Notes under the pieces: generated by a model
Databases searched by the model: none
Told to the model about the DNA's origin: nothing
Seen by the model: only the letters and a program-made list of their open reading frames with translations
DNA from: Ficedula albicollis
Taxonomy: Eukaryota > Chordata > Aves > Passeriformes > Muscicapidae
Length of the DNA stretch: 64,000 nucleotides
NCBI RefSeq assembly: GCF_000247815.1
Contig: NC_021686.1
Coordinates: 4,790,037-4,854,036 of the forward strand
Direction: 5' to 3'
Shown here: positions 37,087 to 48,598 of the stretch, piece after piece
Layout of the letters: each line of letters begins with the position of its first letter
How positions within the stretch are numbered: position 1 is the first letter of the stretch
Program-made: the position numbers and the translations under genes

Positions 37087-37425
37087 TGGTTTTTAGCCCA
37101 GCTGGAGATGAAACAATGGAACACCACACAGCTGCTCACTGAACCCCCTTTCTCTTCCCTCTGGCTCTGGTGCAACGGGGAGGAGAACCAAAGTAAAACT
37201 TGTATGTAGAGAAAAGAACAGTTTAACCGTTCAAGATAAAGTAAAATACAACAGTAAAAAACTTGTATGTAGAGAAAAGAACAGTTTAACAGTTCAAGAT
37301 AAAGTAAAATACAACAATAATAGTAAATAGTAATAATGATGATGATAAAGAAAGGAAAAAAACAAAACAGGTGATGCACGGTGCAATTTCTCACCACGTG
37401 GTGACCGATGCCAGACCCCCCTTCC
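37087..37425 (-). mobile_element. Avian ERVL-type LTR fragment, antisense
   Basis: Read on plus, the segment runs tggtttttagcccagctgg, then cacagctgctcactgaa, a ggggaggagaacc block, an agtaaaacttgt...gaacagtttaa block, a short AAT/GAT microsatellite (37317-37350), and gtgatgcacggtgcaattt followed by ctcaccac and gaccgatgcc. This is the order of the 3' half of a widespread avian ERVL LTR family on its reverse strand, recognised from memory. The LTR sense strand is therefore minus. Beyond about 37425 the match fades, so the U3 part is missing or diverged. No TGT...ACA-bounded full LTR and no viral gene is visible. Confidence 0.84.
37198..37316. repeat. 63 bp tandem doublet inside the LTR
   Basis: The blocks starting acttgtatgtagagaaaag at 37198 and 37261 are near-identical over about 55 bp (one difference, ttaaccg versus ttaacag). 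The duplicated piece covers the part of the LTR that normally holds the polyadenylation-signal region. A single copy is what I remember for the family, so the duplication probably happened after insertion or in a sub-lineage. Confidence 0.92.
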
Positions 37426-37553
37426 CATGGATCCATGACACCACTTGGGACCTGCCATGCCCACTCACAGAGGACTGAGCAGATCCACAGGTGCCAGCAG
37501 CAAAGATGCTCCATGGATAAGCTGAATCTGAGAAACAGAACAATCCTGAATTT

Positions 37554-38060
37554 CCAAAGGCTTTGTCAAAAGAGGTGTTTCTAAGAAGGGCAAGTTCATT
37601 CTGTGAACTAACAACTGGTGAAAAGATAGAAACAAGGGATGGACATAAATACTAAATTTTCATTTAGTATGAAAGATGTAAGGAGGTTATTAGAGAGGTC
37701 TCGCAGGGCTCTGTGCTAAACTTTGTGCTGTGTATTTAGAGAGAGTTTCTGGGAGAAAGTTTGCTTGGTGTAAATTTAGGTAGGACAATTTAATCTATAG
37801 CAGATACAGGAGGATTACTTTATATTGAGTTATTGGGCAAAGTAAAAATCAAAGTATTGTTTATAGAGAGGAAAGTAATTCAGACTTTTCTTATGTCATT
37901 ATGGGCTCCAAATTAAGTATTCCCACTCACAAAAGACACCTTAAAGTCATTGTAAATTGTTCTCTTAAGACATCAGGTTGGTGCTGATTTGCTGCCAAAC
38001 ACTAAGTAGGACATTAGGAAATCAAAAGAGAATACAATAGAAAATACCCAGATGAGAAAG
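37554..38060 (+). mobile_element. Old CR1 LINE relic, reverse transcriptase region
   Basis: The sequence follows, in order, the 3' part of ORF2 from CR1 elements known from turtles, crocodilians and old bird repeats: ccaaaggctttgtcaaaag, ggtgaaaagatagaaacaag, a gtctcgcagggctctgtgct block, then atgggctccaaattaag, ccttaaagtcattgtaaatt and gttctcttaagacatc, and a degraded attaggaaatcaaaa segment. Divergence is high and stops occur in all frames, so no protein is made. The 3' UTR is not recognisable beyond about 38060. Such relics predate the modern avian CR1 subfamilies. Confidence 0.82.
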
Positions 38061-41000
38061 GATTAAGGAAGTAAGGACAGCTATACAGGTCTAAGAAGTT
38101 GTTTGGGGGAAAAAAATAATTCTATACTGGGGTGCATTAATGCTCTGATACATGGATTTTCTACACTTCCTGTAATCAGACAAATATCTCAAAATGTTCC
38201 CATAAATGAAAAAGAAGTTCAAATACATCAGTGTGGGATGACAAGACAAGAAACAGAGAAACTCTGTCTCAATTCAGCCATCAACTGACTTCTCATTCGT
38301 GAACAGCCACAGACTTTTGAGTTTCTGAAGTGAACTTGGCCCTCTGACAGCCAATATTTGCAATCTCCAGACTGAAAAGAGACCTATTATCTTCTGAGAA
38401 CTAGATTTACACAAATTCTTGTTTTCCTAATGTGAGCATCCTTTGGCATTTCTCACTGGTTTAAATTGGCATTGCTTTTCTATCTCTCTTACTGAGTATT
38501 GTAAAAATTTCAAATTTGATATCACAGGCATGTGAATACTGTGCTGCGTTCCTCCTAGGTACCAAAATGCCCATAGTTCTTGTAAATGTGGGGGAAAAAT
38601 TTGGGGGTTTATGAGGATTATTACATTAATATTTACAAAATAAGTGAGTTTATAAAGTTCTGTTTTGCCAGTGTTAGAGTTAAATAATGAAAAAAGAGCC
38701 AGATTTTTCAAGTATAGAGTCTTTGACCCACTTACTTCCATGCAAGCAATCACCTCTAGAAATACTTCTAACCTTCCTTTAAAGTTGCAGGAAAAAAGGG
38801 TAAGTGTTTTAAAGCATTTGATGTATAAAGTAAAACATTCATTGTAGCAAGGTCCCTTATTGCCTTGCCCTTTTAACAGCAGATTTTGTTTTAAAAAAAC
38901 CCACACCTTTACTCAGTTTTTTTTCAGTTGCATCAGTGATGGTATTTTCTGGGGAAAAAGAAAAAAAATAACTCGATGGTGGCTCACATGTGCTGCTCCT
39001 GCTGGAGCTGAGTGTTTTCCTCGAAGAGGAGATGAGAAATGCTGGGAGAAGTGGGGAGAGGAGCAGGGCAGGCTGAGGGCAGGTTCTGCTGCTGCTCTGG
39101 GTGCACTCACCCTGATCTGAGAGGGGGAGCTGCTCTGTTTGCCAGCAGGGATTCCTCCTGGTGCTGTTGGGACCTCCCTGGATTTTTCTGGCACAAGCAG
39201 GGTGCTGGCGCTGTCAACTTCACCTGCGTGCATGTGAAAGCCTCGTCCTTCACCTCATATTACTGTGCTGGCAAACACAGTTAAACTGCAAAATGTCACC
39301 ATTACCAGGCTGTGTTTCTTGCTGGCTGTTTTTATGCTCTGTCTTCATTTGGAAAATGCTTTGCTGGCAGATACATATTTCTCTCTATAATGCATTTCCA
39401 GCAATCTGAAAAATAACAGTTTGATCCATGGTGCTGTGTCTAGCTGACAGTGCAAAGAGGAGATTCTGCCACGTGTTCATGCACTATGCATGAAATGCAA
39501 TTACTCAGCCCTGAATGTGATCAGGGCATTAGGCTCCTCATGTGAAATATTCCCTTGTATCCTTAGCGCTCCCCAGGGTCTTGTTTGATAACTTAGAAAG
39601 CAAGAGGAAGGGAGAAGAGCATCTTTGAAATAAGTTTGTCACAAAGGGTTAAACAAAAAGCTGATTTGCCAAGCTGCAAAAGGGTGAAGGGACTTACAGT
39701 AATACTTAAAGGCAGCGAAGAAAATTTAGGGAAATGTGAAATCATGTAAAACCAGAACAACCCTAGAGGAATAATAATATTCAGAAAGTCACAGTGAGTA
39801 CAAAACACTGGTTTGGTTTTTTTTCCCCTTTCAAAGCTGAGAAAACTGGCTGGGAACTGGCTACCCCAAAGGCTCATTTCTACTGCATAATCATTCAGAT
39901 AAGAGTTTGAAAAAATCCCACCCGTAATCCCCACACGAGAGCTCACTATTCGACAGCCCCACCAACAGAAGCTAGAGGGTGTCTGGTGTCCTCACTCCTG
40001 GGTCTGTAGGGTCAGATTTCAGATTGATGGAATGAGCAAAAAAAGCAGAGCCAGAGCCCTGCTCTTCTTGCAGGATGTGTTCTGTTTCATCCTGTCCTGC
40101 TGACATCCTGATTCCTCACTCCCACCCAGCCAGCAGCTGCCTCTGCCTATGGAATTGTCACTATGGCACAAGCCTCAGACCTTCTCTACCACCATATCTT
40201 CTGGAATTTAAAAGGCAGATAAATTTAAAAGCAAACTCTTAGGCCAGCATCATAACACAGTTTGCTACTCTAATAAATACTGAGTTCATCTAAACATACT
40301 ATTTTCAGCAATTCTGAAATAGAATCAGAAAGGAGTATTTTCCTGTGCCAGGTAGATTAAAATGTCAGCCAAATGAAATGCTTAGTAATAGCAGCAGAAA
40401 ATGCACATGGGTGAAGCAAATCATGGCAAACCCAACCAAATTATGCTCTGTAAACTAATTTTTGGATCCTAGATGCTGGACAAAAATTTAATTTTAGCAG
40501 TGTTATAAACAAATTTCAGGTTTAAGAAGAAATATGTCAGTATAGTTATTGTCAGTTTTAATATGTTAACCAATAGGTTCTTCAGATCCATGTCAATAAA
40601 TTAACTGTAATAAAACTATGGTGTACATGCCAATTGGGGCATTAAGGATAGTGGCTGCAAATCCTTGAAAACAGTGTCTGCCCAACTGAAATATTACCAG
40701 TACCTCAACATCAGCAGTAGGACAGACTGGAAAGTTATCCATCATATTCTGATAACAAAAAAAATATCAGATTAATACACATTTTAACCTCATATTCGGC
40801 AACATATTGGATTTATATTGTTTGGGCTGACTCCTGTGAATATTCAGGCAAGTAAATTTAATGGCAGTAATGCTGCTGAAACAGTAAATTTTTAGTGACT
40901 ATTAGAGAATGTTCATCAGAAAGTTAATGGGGAACTTGGAAGCCTGAGTGCTCACAGTGGAAACTGGCTGCCAAGAACTCTCCTCACCCAGAGGAGAATC

Positions 41001-43899
41001 AGAAACAATAGGATAGCAGATACTCATAATGTACACTGTTGGTGCTCAATTAATAGACTAAAAATTGGAGAGAATTTGGCAGATAAAGCAGGGGTGAATA
41101 AATTACAGAACTGTAACCTGCCAAGAGACAAAGATGCAGAATTTGTTAAATAGTTTCCCACTCCAAAACATCCAGAGCACATTCAATAGCACCGTCCTGC
41201 ACAGGGACAGCTCCTATCCCTGAGAGGTTCCCACTGTGCTGCCCAAGCACAGCCAGCCCAGCCCCAAAGCTGAACTTCAGTTTCAACCAGTTTAGCTCCA
41301 AAAAGCCCAGAGTGAACCCGTAATCTCCCATCTGTAAAGTGAGGTTTTGTAGGTCACAGTGCTCTTGATCAGGTTCTCAGAGGACAGATGTCAGCCAGCA
41401 CCACAAGTGGCTTCCAGTTTTTCATGCTGGCAGCCTCAGCAAAAGGACTGATGAATATGCAGACACAAGGCCTCCTTTAATTGTCCTTCCTGAGCTACAT
41501 TGGAAATGAGGCGGCAGAGCAAGAGTTCTCACTGCTGCTCTCCTTTGTTTGATTTATGTTGGAATGGAAATCATCATCTCTGCAGCTTTTAATCCATAAA
41601 ACTGCCCGCCCTGGCCGTGGTGAGGTGTGAGTGCTTGCGGGTGTGCTGCCTGCCTGTGCACAGGGGCTGAGGGCTTGGAGCCCCTGCACAGAACCAGCAC
41701 ATCTGGCAAGCACAGTCCTGCCCCACCTGCAACAGGACGCAGTGCTAGGCCAGGATTCTGCAAAGTTTGGTTCAGTTTTCTGTTCCATTATGAACGCATT
41801 GTTTTGAAATCCTTCATGTATTTAAGATCTATGAAGACAGGTGTATAAATAATTTTGAAGATGTGGGCTTTAGTGTTCTTGTGTCTCCAATTCCCAGCTG
41901 CAGAACTGCAGTGGCATGGCCTTACCTCACACTTGTGCTACCAGGCGCCTGCTCTCCAAGGGGGTGAGTGGATAACCAGGGATTTTCTGTGCAGATGTGT
42001 GGTAGCAGATCCATGGAAGAAGCTCATAAATAGAAAAAGTGAGTCACGTCTTGTCAGAATGACACATCAGATTTTTGTATGCGTGGGTATTTATTTATGC
42101 AAAGAAATTCAAGGAAACCACTCATGTGTTCTGAGAGTCTGGGTGTTAGGCACCTATGGTCATTCCAAGGGAAGTTTAAACAGACAAGTGAACATTTCTG
42201 GACATTTCCAATTGTGCAAAAAGCTCAGAGCAGCTCTCAATAAGTCTGTGTGGACAGGAGCTTGACTTCTCCCATCCCCTGCAGAAGACAGTGACCAGCA
42301 CAGCGTTGGTGCTGACTGAAAAGCAGTGCCCTGGGCAAGTGGAGCCTGCAAACAAAGAGCTGCTTTATTATTGTATAGTGTCAAAATTACTGTGCAGTCT
42401 GGGATGATAACCAAAAATGCTATAATGGGTTTTCACTCTGATTCCAGGGGTCAGTAATCATACCCTCTCTTTTTTTTAATGCAATTTGTAAATGGCTCCA
42501 TCCACTACTGCTGACATGCCACTTGTCCCTGCAGCACTAATGCTGCCATGCTGATAGTTCAAATTTTCTGGAAGTGGCCTTAACTCTTAGTGATTGACAG
42601 GAATTGCTGAGCTCCAGGAATGCCTGGTCAACCTGGAAAGATGTAGAAGGAAAGAAAGAGAAGCTGTAGAAAACTTCTGAGAAAAGGTAAAACAAAACCA
42701 AGACTAAGCCAAACAAAAACAAAGTTGGAATTAAGGAAAGTATGCTCTGCTGCTAAAATCTCATCTTATGACTGAAATCCATGTGCAGGGATGTTTGTAA
42801 CCCTCATTCAGAGTTACCAGATAGATGAAACCCAAGGAATCTTTCAAGCACTATGAGGTACTCGGCTGTAATATATTGAGATATATCTTACATTGTGCTT
42901 CTCAAAGTAAAAATGGTTTTTGGAAACAAAAACACCTAAAAAGTAATTGAAATCTCGGTATTTATATTCTGAGACTAACTAGATTAGCAGCATTGCATAC
43001 CCACTAGACATGGAGTCTTTAAAATGCTAATGATTGCAGGAGATATAAGGGAAGACAGGAACAGACCTAAATGATTTAGACTCCAAACCTGGTTTAATTC
43101 ATGTCAGTAAGAAAACTCATGCACACTTCAATGCACACTCAACCAAACTGAGCTTCTCACCTGGTATTAGATTTGTATTCACAAGATGTAAGGTTCTCTT
43201 TCAACTGTCAGAAATTGTGAGTATCTACAATATAAAGACTCAGTATATGTGATGTTTCTGTCTTCATATGGGTCAATGCAATCTTCATTTATTAAAATTA
43301 GTAGGTTTAACTAGCAGGTTTAGCTCAAATGACATTTATGAATCTGATCTATTTAGTAGATGCAGTTATATAAGCAGGTTTATGACTCTCTAAAACCAAG
43401 AGCAGGGTTCAAGAAAATGAGGAAAGAGAAATGTTGCACTTTGTGAGCAGGAAGGTTTGTACACATGGGGTGTGGCACATATCAGAGATCATCTCTGAAA
43501 AACTTGAGTTGTGAGTGAGGCTGTTTGAGCTCCTTGTGCATCACAGGATTTATTACCTTTATTACCTTTATCAATCCCCACACAGGTTGTGTGCTGGTTT
43601 GCAGTCCTGTGGGTTAAAGAATGGCTGGCAGGGCAGCTTTGAGTTAATTGTCACCGTGGGTTTGTCTCAGAAACACAGTCCTACCTTCCCCCTTCTCTGC
43701 TATGTTTAATTGTTTGTTACTCAGAGGAACACTTCTATCTAACTTAGGCACTAAACATTTTAATATGCTGAAGGTTAACCACTGAAAAAGTGAAGTTTCT
43801 TTTTTAATGAAAAAGGAAACCCATATCTGCTCCTCAGGAGGGCTTCTCTCCAACAGCTAACATGTATTAGCAATTATCCTTCAGAGGAAAAGCTGTCTA
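38061..43899. other. Long noncoding stretch, no gene recognised
   Basis: AT-rich with GC-richer pockets at 38960-39250, 40060-40200, 41170-41340 and 41580-41760. About 39440-39560 is conserved-element-like and contains an E-box CACGTG at 39470-39475 followed by an atgcatgaaatgcaattac word. An 11 bp doublet (tttattacc) lies near 43550-43573. The 136-codon plus frame at 41855-42265 and the plus frame at 39039-39284 were examined and not accepted. Confidence 0.4.
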
Positions 43900-43972
43900 A
43901 TTACTCTATTACCTCAAGTGCAGAGCACTCACCTGGGAAGCCACCAGATCAAGGTTCAGGTCCCATCACTGA
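43900..43972 (+). mobile_element. tRNA-like SINE remnant
   Basis: The stretch around gcagagcactcacctggg followed after about 20 bp by ggttcaggtcc (43953-43963) has the layout of a tRNA-derived RNA polymerase III promoter: a degenerate A box near 43910-43922 and a good B-box match. The acceptor and anticodon stems do not pair properly and no terminal CCA-type end or short T terminator follows, so it is not a working tRNA gene. I associate the wording with old reptile/bird tRNA-derived SINEs, but the family is uncertain. Confidence 0.5.
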
Positions 43973-46900
43973 CTTTAATATTAATTTATGACTTGGCATG
44001 TGTGTCTGATAACCAAATAATGATCTGTTTTAGGGAGCTAAAATGGATGTAGATTGGATTTTGGAGACTCCTCCATCTGAAATAGCATTTCACAGTTTTC
44101 CAAACTGTTGTCTTAGGGTATGAGGCAGCAAAAAATGTTATTCAATAAAGGTAAGTACAACATAATTTCAGAAAACATAAGCAAGAAAAAACTTGGAGTT
44201 TCTTCAGCTATTTGCATAAAATTTAGACAAGTGGTCTGGAAATTTAAGGTAATTTTTTTCCTAATCAATCTCTATCTTATTAAAACCAGTCCTATTTTCC
44301 TGCTCCATTTACAATGAAAGTTATTATGTGAAAGTGTTATGCTGGCATTTGTTATTAGTTTACTTGGGAGTTCTGATTTACCTGAAGAAATAGAGTTTGC
44401 AGATTTTTCAAAGCTAATTTAGCTTGTGCATGGACAACCTTATTATTTAATTTATTTATTTCCCCCCAAAAAGATTCATTAGCCCTTAGAGTCTTGCCTC
44501 CTTGTGGTTCCAGAGCTCCTGTGGATGTGTCAGGCAAGCTCCTTTCTCCAGAGAGAAATGGGTCTGTCTTCCCCCAGTGCAGAGCTTTCAATTCTGCTGC
44601 TCTCATTGTGTTCATCTGTTAACTTCACAGTCCTGCAACCAAGCTGCCATTCGGGTTTCTGGGGTGTGATGTGTGCTTGGAGGAAACAGGGGGAACAATC
44701 CATTTGCTCAGAAATATTCTTAGAAACATGTAGTTTCTATATTTAGCCATGAGAAAGATTTGAGGAGCATGCAAGGTGAAGATTTTAGATTGTAACTCCT
44801 TTGGTGGCAGGACTGAGGTGCAATTACAGGTGCTAGTGTTGTTTGTAAGGGGCAAGGCTTCTGGACACTAATACAGTACAAATATAAAATCAATAATCAA
44901 TACAGAATAAGTCCAGCTCTAATGGGGCTCTCCTTTTTTTCCTATACAGAGTTAGATTTCCCCTGGATATCTTCCACAACTCATTATGAAATAAGTAAAA
45001 GTGAAAAAATGGACTGCACTGGTGATATATAAAGCTTGATATTTTTAAGCAGCTCAGGCAGTTAGGTACCCTCATCTTTAAATGAAAAGCATATGTTCAA
45101 CAAAATGTTTGACAACTGACATTTGAAAGGCAAAATTTTTGTTTATGATATTTAAACTGCAGGCAATATCCAAAGCATTTCCTCTCTTTTTATAGTTACA
45201 ATGTTTAATTATTAAAAAAGGAATTTCAATAAGTTTATTAAAACATTAGAAGGTCAGGTATTAAAAGAGAATTACATCTTGCAGAACAGTAAGAAGTTAT
45301 TTAGTTATTTATACAGTCATTAATATTACTGAACAGAGCTGCTCCACAAAGAATAATTTGATGGTCCAAGCGAATTCTTCCTGTTGCTACTGACTATTTT
45401 TAGGCAAAGCAGTGCTGAAGTGAAGGCTGGAAATGGCACATGGGATGGCTTGAGAACCACACTGGGTGTGTGAGTGTGGGGATGCAGGGGCTGCACAGGC
45501 AGGTGAGGAGCAAACACAGCAGCTCTGACTGCAGGGGGAATGAGCTGCCCCCTCCCCAGGAGCTGAGGGAGCCCAGCAAAGGAGCCCAGGCAAAGCCATG
45601 TGTCCTTCTGAGCAACGATCTTATGCTGCTGACAGAGACCTGAGTATGCACCGAGTTAGCAGACATTAGCAGCAATTGTGTAGTCAAGTAGTACACAGAA
45701 AAACTGAGATTAAAAAAAATGTCCTGCAATAGATAGAGGAATGTGCTGAGATGGCACATAGTGAACTGAGTAATTGTATGGAAAGCAAGATTGTGAATCA
45801 TCATCTTTAGATTTAGGTTACCAAGCAGTTAGAGCTCTCTCTTTGGCTGAAAATGTACTTTTTGAAAAATTCAGATGAGGCCAACAGGCTTTGGACTGTG
45901 CTTACTAATTTCATAATCTTATAGGAGGAATATTGAAGCACAGCACTTCTAAGTGCTGTAATAATATTTGGTGGTTTTTTTTAAATCTGATTTTGTTCAT
46001 CTAGATATCACAATATGTGTTTACAGGTAATAGCAGCTTGCAGAAAGGAAATGCAAAGCTTTCATAAACCATCTTAAACCACATGGGAGTGCCAAAACAC
46101 ATGTAAGTGAAAAACAGGTAAACAGACCCCAAACTCAGAAATTCAAATGAAGCATTCAGTAAATCTTTATCTAAATAATATCTATTCAAAGGAGAGCTGC
46201 AGTATTTGGTGTCTATTATATCCAGCTGTAGTGGCTATTAACCAATTTTTGCCAGAGATTGCATAAAATACGTGAAAAATACATAAAACTTACAGTAGGA
46301 GGCACAGTGAGTCATCGGTTACTTTCAAGAACAATGATGTTATTTCCACATAGTTATGACATAATTAATTTTATATTAATCCTTTCTATAAAGAAATGTT
46401 ATTTTAAATTAATATTGTTCACCCAGAAGCAATTTCTGCTGTGCTGGCTCTCCTGTGGAGGACTGACAACCAGCTGTGGCAGATCTCATCCTGTGCCTCA
46501 ACCACAGAGGATTATAAAACACAGGCAAACAATTTGTAGAAAGAACACACATCTTGACCATCCTGCCCTCTTATCTGCATTCAGTCAACTTTAAAGCCTC
46601 CCACCAGCTACAAGTGAAAGCTTAAATCAAAAAAAAGCACAAAGGTGAGGCAGAGAGATTTTCAGATACCTTCAGCCTCCTCCACAAAGAAAACACCCCT
46701 TTTTCTTCAGTCAGAATGAATTACGAACTATATTCCAGGAGAAAAGCTAATTATTCTCTACCTTCAAATTTATCTTGTTCCCCTCAAAGTTTAGCAGTAG
46801 TTTCTGTGAGGAGCTGAAGGGTGTTTTATTCTCATCTTCTGTCTTGTTCCAGCTCAGTCAGGTGCTCACAGCACACGGCTTGCCTCCCCAGCTGATCCTA

Positions 46901-47247
46901 CCCTGGGTCAGCTCCTCTGCTTTGTCTAAGCTGCTGATCTGTAAAGTCACTCCTCTGTTGTGCTTTGAAGGATCTTCTGGGTCACCTTCTTTTATTTCAC
47001 AATGTGTTTGACAAGTTTGTTTAAGGGGCCCTTTCCACTACTAACCACATGGCTAAGGTTAAATCCAGCTACCCAAGGCTGTGTTTTATGCCTTGGGAAG
47101 GAGTTGTGATTGCGTTATCTCAAAGATTTTTTATCTTTTGTCCTAGGAATGGCAGAAAATACTGAAGGCTTTTGATAACCCTTTGATCTTTTATGATCCA
47201 TACGTAAGGATTTTGACTGCATTCTTCCAGTACCACCAGTGTTATGC
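43973..47247. other. Noncoding stretch, nothing firmly recognised
   Basis: AT-rich; 45420-45600 is a GC-rich, purine-biased pocket with frames open on both strands. 44440-44470 has a short TTTA-rich run. No exon or repeat family is seen. Confidence 0.45.
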
Positions 47248-47367
47248 TTCCACAGAGGGGTGGCAGGGCTTTTCCTGACCATGTAAACCACTGCAGCATA
47301 AATGCAGTTCCACAGAGGGGTGGCAGGGCTTTTCCTGACCACCTAAACCACTGCAGCATAAATGCAG
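47248..47367. repeat. Tandem doublet, 60 bp unit x 2
   Basis: Copies 47248-47307 and 47308-47367 begin with ttccacagaggggtggcagg. Two adjacent differences (catg versus cacc) are all I find. Because 60 is a multiple of three, one frame on each strand runs through both copies and yields a repeated 20-residue peptide. No coding evidence supports it. Confidence 0.95.
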
Positions 47368-48187
47368 TCAGCTCCCTTGTAAACTGTTCCCTAAATTCTG
47401 CAGTTTGCACAGCTTTTACTTTCAGAATGATAGAACCATTCAGGGTCAAGCTGATTTTCATGACCTTTGTTTGTCACCTATAGGACTCATTTGTTAGGCT
47501 GGACTGTTGATTCACTGCTGTGCTTTGGTTATTGCTGACAAATCTCCTTTTGCAAACACACATGACAAAAGTGTGGTGCAAGAAATGTCTCCATTATTGG
47601 CCGTCCTCTGAAAAAGAGAAATTTTAGACCCAGATAATAAACAGCACTGTAAATTTATGGAAGTTTCTAGTGCTAGCTGAGCTTCTTTGGCTTCATGGTG
47701 AGTGGCTTAGGTGCAAATTGCAGAAGTAGACTTACCAAACATTCCCCTGGATGGCAACCTAAAATATTTAACCACTGCTATGTTCATTATCTTTACACAC
47801 TTAGGTGGATGTGCTGGAAACTCATACCATGTCACAGTTCTGTTTCTGTGTTGGTAATTATTGGCTGATTACATATACACTCTCCTAAATGCTCCCCTGT
47901 GTTAATTCTGTCCTCCTAATTGCTAATTAATTGAACTTTAAATGCCTCACAGGTTGGTTTAGGTTTGGCAAAGTTCCCTAAAGATTGCACATAAAGTTCA
48001 TTTTTAACTAAAAAAAAATAATAAAAAAAAATCAGTTGCTGACAAGCTCAGTTAAGGAGAGGTTCTCAGCAGAATACAGGATCTTCCTGTGACTGGCAGG
48101 ACCCAGAAATGTCATGAATAGATTTTTTTTTCCCCTTGTTTCAGATTTCCATTTCTCTCACAGAGACCAACCCTGAAGCAAAAGGGA
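47368..48187. other. Noncoding stretch
   Basis: About 820 bp of mixed sequence. About 47870-48000 has a dense set of TAAT words (ctaattgctaattaattg) that could be part of a conserved element. 48008-48032 is an A-rich run. Confidence 0.45.
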
Positions 48188-48461
48188 ATGTTATTGAATT
48201 TAAATGCTTTCCTTCTTGTCTAAGATGCTGCCTTGGTGGCAGCAGGAGATGATTTTGTCTCTTTATCCCTGTAAGTACTGCGTCCACTCTGAGCAGATTC
48301 AGGGGATCAGTCTGAGCTGGGGAGATGTTATTGAATTTAAATGCTTTCCTTCTTGTCTAAGATGCTGCCTTGGTGGCAGCAGGAGATGATTTTGTCTCTT
48401 TATCCCTGTAAGTACTGCGTCCACTCTGAGCAGATTTAGGGGATCAGTCTGAGCTGGGGAG
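48188..48461. repeat. Tandem doublet, 137 bp unit x 2
   Basis: Copies 48188-48324 and 48325-48461 start with atgttattgaatttaaatgc. I find one difference in 137 bp (gattcagg versus gatttagg), so the event is recent or kept similar by gene conversion. The 3' edge overlaps the following 81 bp doublet. Confidence 0.96.
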
Positions 48462-48598
48462 ATCCTTTCCCCTCCATTCCAGTTTGCCTTTTTGCGCTGG
48501 GCAGTGCAGCTACTAGGTAGGGGATCAGTCTGAGCTGGGGAGATCCTTTCCCCTCCATTCCAGTTTGCCTTTTTGTGCTGGGCAGTGCAGCTGCTAGG
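48437..48598. repeat. Overlapping tandem doublet, 81 bp unit x 2
   Basis: Copies 48437-48517 and 48518-48598 start with taggggatcagtctgagctg. Two differences are visible (gcgct/gtgct and ctactagg/ctgctagg). The first 25 bp are also the last 25 bp of the 137 bp unit, so the block ggatcagtctgagctgggga now occurs three times. The junction tagg|tagg suggests 4 bp of microhomology at the breakpoint. Confidence 0.95.

Noticed and set aside
39039..39284. Plus frame ending in FTSYYCAGKHS followed by cacagtt, resembling the end of an immunoglobulin V segment with a recombination signal
   Set aside because: No upstream V framework (no first Cys or Trp at the proper spacing), and no nonamer at 12 or 23 bp after the heptamer-like word. 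Chance resemblance.
41855..42265. 136-codon plus frame starting MKMWALVFLCLQFPAA
   Set aside because: Signal-peptide-like start only; the rest matches nothing I know and the length is within chance for the window.
43900..43972. Functional tRNA gene
   Set aside because: No paired acceptor or anticodon stem and no T terminator; kept only as a SINE-like remnant.
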